DNA of 64,000 nt from Demequina lutea (GTDB taxonomy: Bacteria > Actinomycetota > Actinomycetes > Actinomycetales > Demequinaceae), in contig NZ_JACBZO010000001.1 in assembly GCF_013409005.1 (NCBI RefSeq), forward strand, positions 124,001-188,000. The letters run 5' to 3'. Of the stretch, positions 26,856 through 34,965 are shown in pieces. A program made the translations under genes and the position numbers. Numbering within the stretch: position 1 is the stretch's first letter; the number at the start of each line of letters is the position of its first letter. The notes beneath the pieces were generated by a model. The model did not search any database. It worked only from the letters and a program-made list of their open reading frames with translations, and was not told the DNA's origin.

Positions 26856-27029
26856 GTGCATTTCGAGATCTACAAGGACAAGGCAGGCGAATTCCGCTTC
26901 CGGATCACCGCCACCAACGGCAACATTCTCGCCGCGAGCGAGGGCTACAAGCAGAAGGCTTCCGCGGTGAACGCGATCGAACGCATCATGTCCGACGCCG
27001 CTGGCGCCGTAACCATCGACAACTCTTAG
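26856..27029 (+). CDS. DUF1508 (YegP-like) small protein
   Basis: 57 residues: FEIYKDKAGEFRFRITATNG then NILAASEGYKQKASAVNAIE, the single repeat unit of the DUF1508/YegP family. These are small stress-linked proteins with no defined activity. GTG start preceded by AAAGGAG. Followed by a clear hairpin. Confidence 0.85.
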   Translation: MHFEIYKDKAGEFRFRITATNGNILAASEGYKQKASAVNAIERIMSDAAGAVTIDNS

Positions 27030-27033
27030 CGTT

Positions 27034-27069
27034 CAACGGGCGCTGGCAGATAGACGTCGGCGCCCGTTG
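27034..27069 (+). terminator. Hairpin after the DUF1508 gene
   Basis: A 10-bp stem CAACGGGCGC/GCGCCCGTTG with a 16-nt loop, followed by a short T-rich run. It lies 5 bp after the stop codon. Confidence 0.65.
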
Positions 27070-27152
27070 TTGCGTCTTCGTCGCGGCGGGAGTTCCGTCA
27101 CACTGCGACGTCTTCCCTATCGCCACATCACTTCGTAAGACAGAATGGGCAC

Positions 27153-29993
27153 GTGACTTCCTTCGCCGACCGCCACGTTGGACCAGACGACGACGCCATC
27201 TCTACGATGCTGCACGCCGTGGGCTACGCCTCGCTTGAGGCCTTGATCGATGACGCCGTGCCAGAGTCGATCCGTCAAGACGACATTCTCGTCCTGCCGG
27301 AGGCCCTGACGGAGGCCGGGGCGCTCACCAAGCTCGAGCGCTTCGCCAACGCGAACGTGCAGGCCGCACAGATGATCGGCCAGGGCTATTACGACACGGT
27401 GACGCCCGCGGCGATTCGCCGTGGCATCCTCACGAATCCCGCGTGGTACTCCGCCTACACCCCTTACCAGGCAGAGATTTCCCAGGGCAGGCTCGAGGCG
27501 CTCCTCAATTTCCAGACCATGGTGAGCGACCTGACGGCGCTGCCTGTGGCGAATGCATCGTTGCTCGACGAGTCCACTGCGGTGAGCGAGGCCGTCCTGC
27601 TCATGGCGCGTGCGACCGCGGGCGCCGGCACGGTTGTTCTCGATGCCGAGTGCTTCCCGCAGACCCTTGAGGTGGTCCTCGCACAGTGCGAGGCGGTGGG
27701 CGTCGCTGCGCGTGTCGAGACCATCGACGAGGGTTGGACCCCCACCGCAGATGTCGTGGGTGTCGTCATTCAGAACCCCGGCATGTCGGGCGTCCTGCGT
27801 GACCTCGGCCCCCACATCGAGGCCACTCACTCCGCGGGTGCGCTTGTCACGATCGCTTGTGATCTTTTGTCCCTCACGATTGTGACGCCGCCAGGTGAGG
27901 TGGGCGCCGACATCGCGGTGGGTTCCGCGCAGCGCTTCGGCGTGCCGCTGTTCTATGGCGGCCCTCACGCGGCATTCATCGCGGTTCGCGCGGGCCTCGA
28001 ACGGCAGATGCCCGGCCGCATCATCGGGGTATCCATCGACGCGGAGGGAAAGCCCGCCTATCGGCTCGCGCTGCAAACGCGCGAGCAGCACATCCGCCGC
28101 GACAAGGCGACGTCGAACATCTGCACGGCGCAGTCCCTCCTCGCGGTGGTCGCCTCGATGTACGCGGTGTATCACGGCCCCAATGGTCTGCGTGATATCG
28201 CCCTGCAGATCCACTCGCGCGCGGTCACGTTGTCCGACGCGCTCGCGGCGATGGGCCATGAGCCCATGCACGAGGCGTTCTTCGACACCCTGATCCTTCA
28301 CGTGCCAGGCGGAGCCGACTCGGTGGTCGCTCGCGCGGCCGCGGCGGGCATCAACATTCGCAAGGTCGACGACGACCGCGTGGCTATCGCTTGCGACGAG
28401 AAGACGGAGCTCGCGACCCTCGACACGCTGGTCGAGGCGATCATCGCCACCAAGCGCCACCCCGTGTACACCGCGCCCCGCGTGGCCATCCCCCGGGCCA
28501 TGCGTCGCACGTCCGAGTACCTGACGCACCCGGTGTTCAACACGCACCACTCGGAGGCCTCGCTCACGCGCTACATGCGCCGCCTGGGAGACAGGGACCT
28601 CGCTCTCGACCGCACGATGATCCCGCTGGGTTCGTGCACCATGAAGCTCAACGCGGCCGCAGAGCTGGAACCGATCCTGTGGCCAGGATTCGCCAACATC
28701 CACCCGTTCGCTCCGTCCGAGCAGACGGCGGGCTACCGCCACATGATCGAGCAGCTCGAGGACTGGCTTGCCGAGATCACCGGCTACGCTGCGGTGTCCG
28801 TCCAGCCGAATGCGGGCTCGCGCGGCGAATACGCGGGACTGCTGGCCATCCGCAACTATCACCTCAGCCAGAATCAGACCGGTCGCGACATCTGCCTGAT
28901 CCCCGCCTCGGCCCACGGCACCAATGCCGCCTCGGCCGTGCTCGCGGGTATGCGCGTGGTGGTCGTCGCGACGAACGACAGCGGCGAGATTGACCTGCCC
29001 GACCTCCGGGCCAAGCTGGTGAAGCACGCGGGCGCGGTCGCCGCGATCATGATCACCTACCCGTCGACCCACGGCGTCTATGAGGCTCACGTGGGCGAGG
29101 TCTGCGCGGCCGTGCACGAGGCCGGCGCACAGGTGTACATCGATGGCGCCAATCTCAACGCCCTCGTCGGCTTGGCCAAGCCCGGCCACTTCGGCGGCGA
29201 CGTCTCGCACCTGAACCTGCACAAGACCTTCGCCATCCCGCACGGCGGTGGCGGCCCAGGCGTCGGCCCCGTGGCCGTTGCCGAGCACCTCGTGCCGTTC
29301 CTGCCCAGGGTGCGCCAGGGTATCCAGCGACCGCGCGACCTCATGCGCGAGGGCGCGGCCGTCAGCGGAGCACCGTATGGCTCCGCGGGTATTTTGCCCA
29401 TCGCGTGGGCGTACATCGCGATGCTTGGCCCCGATGGCCTCCAGCACGCGACTCAAGTGGCGGTGCTCGCCGCGAACTACGTGGCGGCGCGCCTGAGGGA
29501 CTACTTCCCGGTGCTCTACTCCGGCGCTAACGGGCTCGTGGCTCACGAGTGCATTCTCGATCTGCGTGAGCTGACCAAGGCCACCGGAATCACCGCCGAG
29601 GACGTCGCCAAGCGCCTGATCGACTACGGGCTGCACGCGCCCACGATGTCGTGGCCGGTCGCCGGAACCCTCATGGTCGAGCCGACCGAGTCGGAGGACA
29701 TTGCGGAGCTCGACCGCTTCATCGACGCCATGATCGCCATCCGTGCGGAGATCGCGGCCGTGGAGCGCGGCGAAATCGAGGCCAGCGCCTCGGCGTTGCG
29801 CCACGCGCCGCACACGGCCGAGTCCGTGATCGCCGATACATGGGACCACGCGTACTCACGCGAGAGCGCCGCGTTCCCCGTGCAGGCCCTCAGGCGAGAC
29901 AAGTACTTCCCGCCGGTGCGCCGCATCGACAACGCCTACGGCGATAGGCACCTCGTGTGCTCGTGCCCCCCGCCCGAGGCGTTCGAGGACTGA
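27153..29993 (+). CDS. gcvP: Glycine dehydrogenase (decarboxylating), P protein
   Basis: 946 residues, the one-chain form made of two related halves. The N-half opens ADRHVGPDDDAISTML with YTPYQAEISQGRLEALLNFQ. The C-half carries the pyridoxal-phosphate Lys near residue 691 in LNLHKTFAIPHGGGGPGVGP. It decarboxylates glycine and passes aminomethyl to the lipoyl arm of GcvH. Order P-T-H on one strand, with 82-bp and 41-bp gaps. No glycine riboswitch is seen upstream. Confidence 0.95.
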   Translation: MTSFADRHVGPDDDAISTMLHAVGYASLEALIDDAVPESIRQDDILVLPEALTEAGALTKLERFANANVQAAQMIGQGYYDTVTPAAIRRGILTNPAWYSAYTPYQAEISQGRLEALLNFQTMVSDLTALPVANASLLDESTAVSEAVLLMARATAGAGTVVLDAECFPQTLEVVLAQCEAVGVAARVETIDEGWTPTADVVGVVIQNPGMSGVLRDLGPHIEATHSAGALVTIACDLLSLTIVTPPGEVGADIAVGSAQRFGVPLFYGGPHAAFIAVRAGLERQMPGRIIGVSIDAEGKPAYRLALQTREQHIRRDKATSNICTAQSLLAVVASMYAVYHGPNGLRDIALQIHSRAVTLSDALAAMGHEPMHEAFFDTLILHVPGGADSVVARAAAAGINIRKVDDDRVAIACDEKTELATLDTLVEAIIATKRHPVYTAPRVAIPRAMRRTSEYLTHPVFNTHHSEASLTRYMRRLGDRDLALDRTMIPLGSCTMKLNAAAELEPILWPGFANIHPFAPSEQTAGYRHMIEQLEDWLAEITGYAAVSVQPNAGSRGEYAGLLAIRNYHLSQNQTGRDICLIPASAHGTNAASAVLAGMRVVVVATNDSGEIDLPDLRAKLVKHAGAVAAIMITYPSTHGVYEAHVGEVCAAVHEAGAQVYIDGANLNALVGLAKPGHFGGDVSHLNLHKTFAIPHGGGGPGVGPVAVAEHLVPFLPRVRQGIQRPRDLMREGAAVSGAPYGSAGILPIAWAYIAMLGPDGLQHATQVAVLAANYVAARLRDYFPVLYSGANGLVAHECILDLRELTKATGITAEDVAKRLIDYGLHAPTMSWPVAGTLMVEPTESEDIAELDRFIDAMIAIRAEIAAVERGEIEASASALRHAPHTAESVIADTWDHAYSRESAAFPVQALRRDKYFPPVRRIDNAYGDRHLVCSCPPPEAFED

Positions 29994-30063
29994 AGCCCGT
30001 GAAGCCGAAGAACTGGGGCGATGCGCGGGTGTTGGCGTATCACTGGTCCCGCCTTCGCGCGGT

Positions 30064-30069
30064 TACGCT
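30064..30069 (+). promoter_or_regulatory. -10 box for leaderless gcvT
   Basis: TACGCT, 6 nt before ATG 30076 and no ribosome site. gcvT (and gcvH) may thus be transcribed separately from gcvP. Confidence 0.45.
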
Positions 30070-30075
30070 TGGCGC

Positions 30076-31278
30076 ATGACTCGCTCTCCCCTGCACGACG
30101 AGCACGTTGCGCTCGGCGCCACCCTGGTTGACTTCGCCGGTTGGGACATGCCGGTGCGCTATTCCGGGGACGTGGCCGAGCACCTTGCGGTGCGCACGGC
30201 CGCGGGCCTCTTCGACATCTCGCACATGGGGGAGATCGCGATTCGCGGCGCCGATGCCGCGGCCGGGCTCGACGCGGCCGTGGTCTCCGGCATGGAGCGC
30301 CTCGCGATCGGCCGCGCCAAGTACACGATGCTTTGCACCCCCGGCGGGGGAGTGATCGACGACCTCATCGTCTATCGCCGCGATTGGGATCACTTCCTGA
30401 TCGTCGCGAACGCCGCCAACGTCGAGACGGTCACGGCTGAACTCGTCGAGCGCTTCTCCGCCTTCGACGCGACGGTCGAGAACATCACGGCCGAGGTGTC
30501 GCTGATCGCGGTCCAAGGCCCCAAGGCCGTGGGCATCGTCGCAGCGATGTGCGCGGCCGGAGCCGACGACGTGCGGGCCCTCAAGAACTACACGTGGTGC
30601 ACCGTGCTGCTGCAGGGCGACGTGCACGCGATGGTTGCCCGTACGGGTTACACGGGCGAGGACGGCTTCGAGTTGTTCGTCGTCCCTGCCGATGCCGTCG
30701 AGGTGTGGCGTTTGGCGCTCGCCCTGGGCGAGTCCGAGGGGCTGATTCCTTGCGGGCTCTCCGCCCGCGACACACTGCGACTCGAGGCGGGAATGCCGCT
30801 GTACGGCCATGAACTCACGCTCGCGACCACGCCGTACGACGCGGGGCTTTCCTGGGTGGTCCAGACCGGCGCGGCGCGCGTGCTTCAGCGTCCCGGCATC
30901 GATGGTGCGGTTTCCATGTCGGCCGAGCCCGTCGCCCGCGGCGACTTCGTGGGCCGCGAGGCCCTCGCCGCGGCCAAGGAACGAGCCGTCGCGACCGAGG
31001 CCGATCCGGCTTCTGCCCCCGAAGAGGCGCGCATCCTGGTGGGACTCGTCGGCTCTCCGGGGCGGGCCGCCCGTGCGGGGTTCGCGGTGTTGATGGACGG
31101 CCGTCGGGTGGGCATCGTCTCATCAGGCGCGCCCTCGCCGACGCTCGGAGTTCCCGTCGCGATGGCGATGGTGCACCCTTTGGCCGCCGTTGTAGGTACG
31201 GTTCTTGATGTCGATGTGCGCGGTCGGAGCGAAACCATGACCGTGACAGCGCTACCGTTGTACTCGCGAGCCTCGTAG
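30076..31278 (+). CDS. gcvT: Aminomethyltransferase, glycine cleavage T protein
   Basis: 400 residues, slightly longer than usual. Conserved blocks are VDFAGWDMPVRYSGDVAEHL, LFDISHMGEIAIRG, YTMLCTPGGGVIDDLIVYR, GYTGEDGFELFV and LRLEAGMPLYGHEL. It moves the methylene group from the aminomethyl-lipoyl arm of GcvH to tetrahydrofolate and releases ammonia. A cluster of Ala/Glu-rich residues around position 310 (ATEADPASAPEEARI) accounts for the extra length. Confidence 0.95.
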   Translation: MTRSPLHDEHVALGATLVDFAGWDMPVRYSGDVAEHLAVRTAAGLFDISHMGEIAIRGADAAAGLDAAVVSGMERLAIGRAKYTMLCTPGGGVIDDLIVYRRDWDHFLIVANAANVETVTAELVERFSAFDATVENITAEVSLIAVQGPKAVGIVAAMCAAGADDVRALKNYTWCTVLLQGDVHAMVARTGYTGEDGFELFVVPADAVEVWRLALALGESEGLIPCGLSARDTLRLEAGMPLYGHELTLATTPYDAGLSWVVQTGAARVLQRPGIDGAVSMSAEPVARGDFVGREALAAAKERAVATEADPASAPEEARILVGLVGSPGRAARAGFAVLMDGRRVGIVSSGAPSPTLGVPVAMAMVHPLAAVVGTVLDVDVRGRSETMTVTALPLYSRAS

Positions 31279-31319
31279 CGACTCGAATTTCCATCCACAC
31301 CGCGTGAAAGGGTGTCGTC

Positions 31320-31700
31320 ATGTCCTCGGTCCCCGCAGACCTGCTGTACTCCACCGAGCACGAGTGGGTGGGTGGCGATGCCGAGCCCGGCTCGGTCGTC
31401 ACGATTGGCATTACCGAACACGCCGCCGACGCTCTTGGTGACGTTGTCTACGTCGAGTTGCCCTCCGTGGGCGACCCCGTGACGGCTGGCGAGGTGTGTG
31501 GCGAGCTCGAGTCCTCCAAGGCCGTGAGCGAGCTCTACTCGCCCGTGACGGGCACCGTGACCGCGGTCAACGAGTCCCTGCGCCACGGCCCCGGCGCGAT
31601 CAACGCAGAGCCCTACGACGCCGGCTGGATCTTCAAGGTCGAGGTGGGCGAGGACGCCGAACTCCTCGACGCCGAGGCGTACGCGGAACACATCTCGTGA
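31320..31700 (+). CDS. gcvH: Glycine cleavage H protein
   Basis: 126 residues. Starts with [20 protein letters not shown] and carries the lipoyl-lysine near residue 67 in [18 protein letters not shown]. It shuttles the aminomethyl group between P, T and L proteins. An AAAGGG site precedes the ATG. The stop overlaps the GTG of the NUDIX gene. Confidence 0.96.
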   Translation: MSSVPADLLYSTEHEWVGGDAEPGSVVTIGITEHAADALGDVVYVELPSVGDPVTAGEVCGELESSKAVSELYSPVTGTVTAVNESLRHGPGAINAEPYDAGWIFKVEVGEDAELLDAEAYAEHIS

Positions 31701-32233
31701 CCGACGCCGCGCCCGTGATCGGCGCGGCTGGTGAGTTGTTGATTGTGGCCGGTGCACTCACCGACTCCCTCGCCACACCCCGTTTGCTGCTCGCGGGCCG
31801 CCGTACCGAGCCCGCATGGGCGCGTGGCCTGTGGGAGTTCGCCGGCGGCAAGGTCGAGTCCGGCGAGACGGCCATCGCGGGCCTGCATCGCGAACTCCGC
31901 GAGGAGCTTGGTGTCGAGGTGGTGCTCGGCGACGAGCTCTTCGGGCCCGATGTCTCCGACGTGACCGGTGACAGGGTCTGGGAGATCAGGGCGCCGGGTT
32001 CCGTGCCCGGGCCAGGGGCCGAGCCGTCGCCCTTGCGTTTTGTGATGCGCCTCTTCTGGTGCGAGCTTGCGCCTGGATCGCCGCAGCCGGAGCCTCTCGA
32101 GGACCACGATCAGCTCACGTGGCTCGAGCCGGGCTCGTGGCGCGAGGGGGTCCGCTGGCTCCCGGCCGACGAGCGCATCGTCGCCGCGCTTCTTGACGAC
32201 GCCATCGCGATTCACAAGCGCGGGACCTGCTAG
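31697..32233 (+). CDS. NUDIX hydrolase, MutT type
   Basis: 178 residues. The complete Nudix box is [20 protein letters not shown] then ELGVEV. The N-terminus [10 protein letters not shown]...RLLLAGRR and the WEFAGGK lead-in are MutT-like, pointing to hydrolysis of oxidised nucleoside triphosphates such as 8-oxo-dGTP. A longer-than-usual loop ([14 protein letters not shown]) sits near residue 105. It is translationally coupled to gcvH through GTGA, an odd pairing. Confidence 0.82.
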   Translation: MTDAAPVIGAAGELLIVAGALTDSLATPRLLLAGRRTEPAWARGLWEFAGGKVESGETAIAGLHRELREELGVEVVLGDELFGPDVSDVTGDRVWEIRAPGSVPGPGAEPSPLRFVMRLFWCELAPGSPQPEPLEDHDQLTWLEPGSWREGVRWLPADERIVAALLDDAIAIHKRGTC

Positions 32234-32265
32234 CGCGCGGCCTGTTAGCGCGCGGCCTGTTAGCG
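32231..32265. repeat. 15-bp tandem repeat at the NUDIX/tag gene ends
   Basis: Two perfect copies of TAGCGCGCGGCCTGT followed by five bases of a third. Each copy carries a TAG; the first is the NUDIX stop. It fills the gap between two convergent genes. Confidence 0.6.
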
Positions 32266-32826
32266 AGCCGCCACGCACCCGTCGAGGTGGTCGTCAACGA
32301 GGCCGCACGCCTGCATGGCCGCGTACATCGTGGTGGGTCCCACAAAGACGAAGCCAACCTTCTTGAGGGCCTTCGCGAGCGCCACAGACTCGGGGGTCGA
32401 CCCGGGGACGTCCGACCACGTCTTCACTCGCGCGGGCCGTACCTCGGGAGCGAAGGACCAGAACAGTTCCTCGAGCGATTCGCCGGCCTCATGCAATGCC
32501 ACCACCGCGCGGGCGTTCGTGATGGCCGAGATGATCTTTTGGCGGTTGCGCACGATTGCGGCATCGGCCAGAAGCCGCTCCACGTCGTCGTCGCCAAAAT
32601 CCGCGACCACGGCGGGATCGAAGCCCGCAAAGGCCGCGCGATAGTTGTCGCGCTTGCGGAGAATCGTGAGCCAAGACAGTCCCGACTGCGCTCCCTCGAG
32701 GACGATGCGTTCGAGCAGCGCCGCGTCGCCGTGGACGGGCAGGCCCCATTCGCTGTCGTGGTACCGCTCGTATAGCGGGTCCCCATTTCCAAAGCAGCGG
32801 ATGAGGTCGTTCGGCTCGGTGATCAT
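32260..32826 (-). CDS. tag: DNA-3-methyladenine glycosylase I
   Basis: 188 residues. The family starts with RCFGNGDPLYERYHDSEWG, then LLERIVLEGAQSGLSWLTIL and RKRDNYRAAFAGFDP; the end VGFVFVGPTTMYAAMQACGL with VDDHLDGC carries the zinc-binding His/Cys. It excises 3-methyladenine from DNA during base-excision repair. ATG 32826 is chosen because the family motif starts there. It converges on the NUDIX gene and is divergent from metF. Confidence 0.92.
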   Translation of the reverse strand: MITEPNDLIRCFGNGDPLYERYHDSEWGLPVHGDAALLERIVLEGAQSGLSWLTILRKRDNYRAAFAGFDPAVVADFGDDDVERLLADAAIVRNRQKIISAITNARAVVALHEAGESLEELFWSFAPEVRPARVKTWSDVPGSTPESVALAKALKKVGFVFVGPTTMYAAMQACGLVDDHLDGCVAAR

Positions 32827-32847
32827 GGCTCCAGTGTGGCGGGAGGG

Positions 32848-32870
32848 GCCGACGCACCCCAAGCGTCGGC
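32848..32870 (+). other. Perfect hairpin in the metF leader region
   Basis: GCCGACGC-ACCCCAA-GCGTCGGC, an 8-bp stem with a 7-nt loop in the 165-bp gap between tag and metF. A further GGGC/GCCC pairing follows. I do not recognise a known riboswitch; it may be a leader structure or chance in GC-rich DNA. Confidence 0.3.
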
Positions 32871-32991
32871 GCGGCACGGCGGGACGGGCGTCACGTGCCC
32901 TGCCTGGGGACGACCGCAACCCGTCGCGTCGAGGAGTGGCCCGCCCGGGACTAGCCCGTCGCGCACGTGTCCGCGTAATGTTGCCCACGCT

Positions 32992-33876
32992 ATGACGATC
33001 CGTGACCTCCTCGCCGCCGACAGGCCCACCCTGTCCTACGAGCTGTTCCCGCCGCGCAGCGCGGCGGCTCAAGACGCGCTGCCAGCGACGATGGCGATGC
33101 TCGCTCGGACCCACCCCGACTTCATGTCGATCACATACGGCGCCTCGGGGTCGACTCGCGGCACGAGTCGCGACGTGGTCCAGCGCCTCGCAGAGGCTCA
33201 CTCGGTGCCGCCGCTCGCTCACCTCACATGCGTCGACCAGTCGCGCGCAGAGCTCACCGCCGTCATCGAGACGTACCTGGCCGAGGGCGTCCGCGACTTC
33301 CTCGCGCTGCGCGGAGACCCACCCCAGGGCCAGGCCGACTGGCGCCCTCATCCCGATGGGCTGCTCTACGCGTCGCAGCTCGTGGAGCTGTTGCGAGAGG
33401 TGGCCGCGGCGCACGGCGCCGACATCAGCGTGGGCGTCACCGCGTTCCCCGCCCAGCACGCGATCGAGAGATGGCGGCAACAGGGCCTCGACGTCTTGAA
33501 GGCCAAGCAGGATGCGGGCGCCGACTTCGCGATCACCCAGGTCTTCTACGAGGTGCCCCAGTTCTCGGCACTCGTCGCCGATGCCTCCGCCCAGGGCATC
33601 GGCCTGCCGATCGTCCCCGAGGTCATGCCGCTCGTCTCGGCCAGGAGGGCAACCAGGGCGGCCGAACTCACCGGGGTCGATACACCCAGCGAACTCGTGG
33701 CCGCGCTTGAGACCGCAGCGGATGATTCCGCGGCGCTCGCCGCGGGAGTCGCCCACGCGGCACGCCTGTCCACGGACCTGCTCGACGCGGGCGCCCCTGG
33801 AATCCACATCATCACGTTCAACAGGCACGACGCTGCGCTCGCCTTGGTGAATGCCCTGGGGCTGCGCGGAGCCTGA
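32992..33876 (+). CDS. metF: 5,10-methylenetetrahydrofolate reductase
   Basis: 294 residues, TIM-barrel flavoprotein. Features are LSYELFPPRSAAAQDALPAT, FMSITYGASGSTR, LAHLTCVDQSRAEL, FLALRGDPPQG, and DAGADFAITQVFYEVPQF. It makes 5-methyl-tetrahydrofolate, the methyl donor for MetE encoded 1.1 kb downstream. The ATG follows a TAATGT box by 10 nt, with no ribosome site seen. Confidence 0.93.
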   Translation: MTIRDLLAADRPTLSYELFPPRSAAAQDALPATMAMLARTHPDFMSITYGASGSTRGTSRDVVQRLAEAHSVPPLAHLTCVDQSRAELTAVIETYLAEGVRDFLALRGDPPQGQADWRPHPDGLLYASQLVELLREVAAAHGADISVGVTAFPAQHAIERWRQQGLDVLKAKQDAGADFAITQVFYEVPQFSALVADASAQGIGLPIVPEVMPLVSARRATRAAELTGVDTPSELVAALETAADDSAALAAGVAHAARLSTDLLDAGAPGIHIITFNRHDAALALVNALGLRGA

Positions 33877-33910
33877 GCCTGTCTGGTTCCGTCTCCGGCG
33901 GCGGGCCCCC

Positions 33911-34138
33911 CGTGTGCGCAAGGGATCGGGCCCCGGCGGTGGGCCCCCCATGTGCGCAAGGGATCGGGCCCCGGCGGTGGGCCCCCCGTGTGCGCAAGGG
34001 ATCGGGCCCCGGCGGTGGGCCCCCCATGTGCGCAAGGGATCGGGCCCCGGCGGTGGGCCCCCCGTGTGCGCAAGGGATCGGGCCCCGGCGGTGGGCCCCC
34101 CATGTGCGCAAGGGATCGGGCCCCGGCGGTGGGCCCCC
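33911..34138. repeat. 38-bp tandem repeat, six copies, alternating pairs
   Basis: Six copies starting at 33911, 33949, 33987, 34025, 34063 and 34101. Copies 1, 3 and 5 begin CGTGTGCGCAAGGG while 2, 4 and 6 begin CATGTGCGCAAGGG, so the true unit is a 76-bp pair present three times. Each copy contains GGGCCCCGGCGGTGGGCCC, able to form a GGGCCC/GGGCCC hairpin. A seventh partial copy begins near 34140. Confidence 0.9.
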
Positions 34139-34213
34139 CCATGTGCGCAAGTGCCGGATCACGGAGGTCGGACCGCCACGGTTTGCGCATGGTCCAAGTG
34201 AAATGGGTCGGTC

Positions 34214-34337
34214 GATCCGGCACTTCGGTACGTGGGGACGGTTGGGGCGGCCAAGCGGGTCCCGGTCGATCCGGCACTTCGGTACGTGGGGACGGTTGGG
34301 GCGGCCAAGCGGGTCCCGGCCGATCCGGCACTTCGGC
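34214..34337. repeat. 54-bp tandem repeat, two copies plus a partial third
   Basis: Copies start with GATCCGGCACTTCGG at 34214, 34268 and 34322. The first two are nearly identical for 54 bp; the third diverges after about 15 bp. Confidence 0.85.
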
Positions 34338-34415
34338 CCGCGGGTGCCACCGCGTGTCAGGCGCCAGTTCCGCACAGGGATTAGCCGCACGTCTCCGCCG
34401 TGGCACGATAAACCC

Positions 34416-34844
34416 ATGGCACGCACCGTTTCCCCCCGTTCTGTGACCCTCACGCGCGACTCGCTCGGCGTCTACACCGCCACGAATGCCGAGGGCGCGA
34501 CCCTCCAATTCGGCCGAGGCGAGGGGCTCCTTGGCCCCGTCGAACTCCTGCTCGCTGCCGTGGCCGGTTGCTCAAGCATCGACGTCGACCACATGACCAC
34601 GCGCCGCGCGCAGCCCGACCGCTTCGAGGTCACCGCCTCCGCGGACCACGTTCACGACAGCGACGAGGGGAACATCCTGCAGAACATCAGGGTGCTCTTC
34701 GACCTCGCGTTCCCCCTCGGCGAGGACGGCGACAAGGCCCGCGCGCGAATCGCGAGCGCCCTCGCGATCTCGCACGAGAAGGAGTGCACGGTCTCTCGGA
34801 CGCTCGAGGCTGTCACCGCCGTCGCGCTCATCGAAAAGCCGTAA
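34416..34844 (+). CDS. OsmC-family peroxiredoxin-like protein
   Basis: 142 residues. Conserved GLLGPVELLLAAVAGCSSIDVD contains one family Cys. The second would be in HEKECTVSRTLE, giving the pair used by OsmC/Ohr proteins to reduce organic peroxides. It lies between metF and metE on the same strand and may protect sulfur metabolism from peroxides, though its own promoter is unclear. Confidence 0.82.
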   Translation: MARTVSPRSVTLTRDSLGVYTATNAEGATLQFGRGEGLLGPVELLLAAVAGCSSIDVDHMTTRRAQPDRFEVTASADHVHDSDEGNILQNIRVLFDLAFPLGEDGDKARARIASALAISHEKECTVSRTLEAVTAVALIEKP

Positions 34845-34854
34845 CTTACCCGTA

Positions 34855-34884
34855 TTGGTCTCACGCCGCGTCTGCGGATAGACT
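34855..34884 (+). promoter_or_regulatory. Candidate metE promoter
   Basis: TTGGTC (34855-34860) and TAGACT (34879-34884) with an 18-bp spacer, ending 82 bp before the metE ATG. The leader is too short for a cobalamin riboswitch and no B12 box is seen. Confidence 0.4.
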
Positions 34885-34965
34885 GTGCGGCGCTATCCCG
34901 GCGCGCGCCCCGCGTCGGCCAAGCGCAATGGCGAGCCCGCCGCGCACGCACCCTCTTGAGGAAAC

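Larger units (their letters stand above)
33877..34415. other. Gene-free region between metF and osmC, filled with minisatellites
   Basis: 539 bases with no credible gene. It holds a 38-bp tandem repeat (33911-34138), a unique spacer, and a 54-bp repeat (34214 on). AAGTGCCGGATC at 34149-34160 is the exact inverse of GATCCGGCACTT at 34214-34225, linking the two repeat blocks. Long open frames across it are by-products of repeat lengths and GC content. Confidence 0.8.

Noticed and set aside
27070-27152. Glycine riboswitch upstream of gcvP
   Set aside because: An 83-bp gap, too short for the usual tandem aptamer, and no matching conserved core.
27117-29849. A 910-codon open frame antisense to gcvP
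   Set aside because: It mirrors a highly conserved enzyme; its composition (Arg/His/Asp-rich) is that expected for the complement of a GC-biased gene, with no motif of its own.
32827-34035. Long minus-strand frame upstream of tag, running through the minisatellite
   Set aside because: Only the last 188 codons (from 32826) are Tag. The rest reads metF backwards and the repeat as a GGPTAGARS-type tandem peptide.
33911-34345. CRISPR array
   Set aside because: Repeats are directly abutting with no unique spacers, and there are no cas genes in the window.
34845-34965. Cobalamin riboswitch upstream of metE
   Set aside because: The leader is only about 80 nt from the likely promoter and no B12 box is present.
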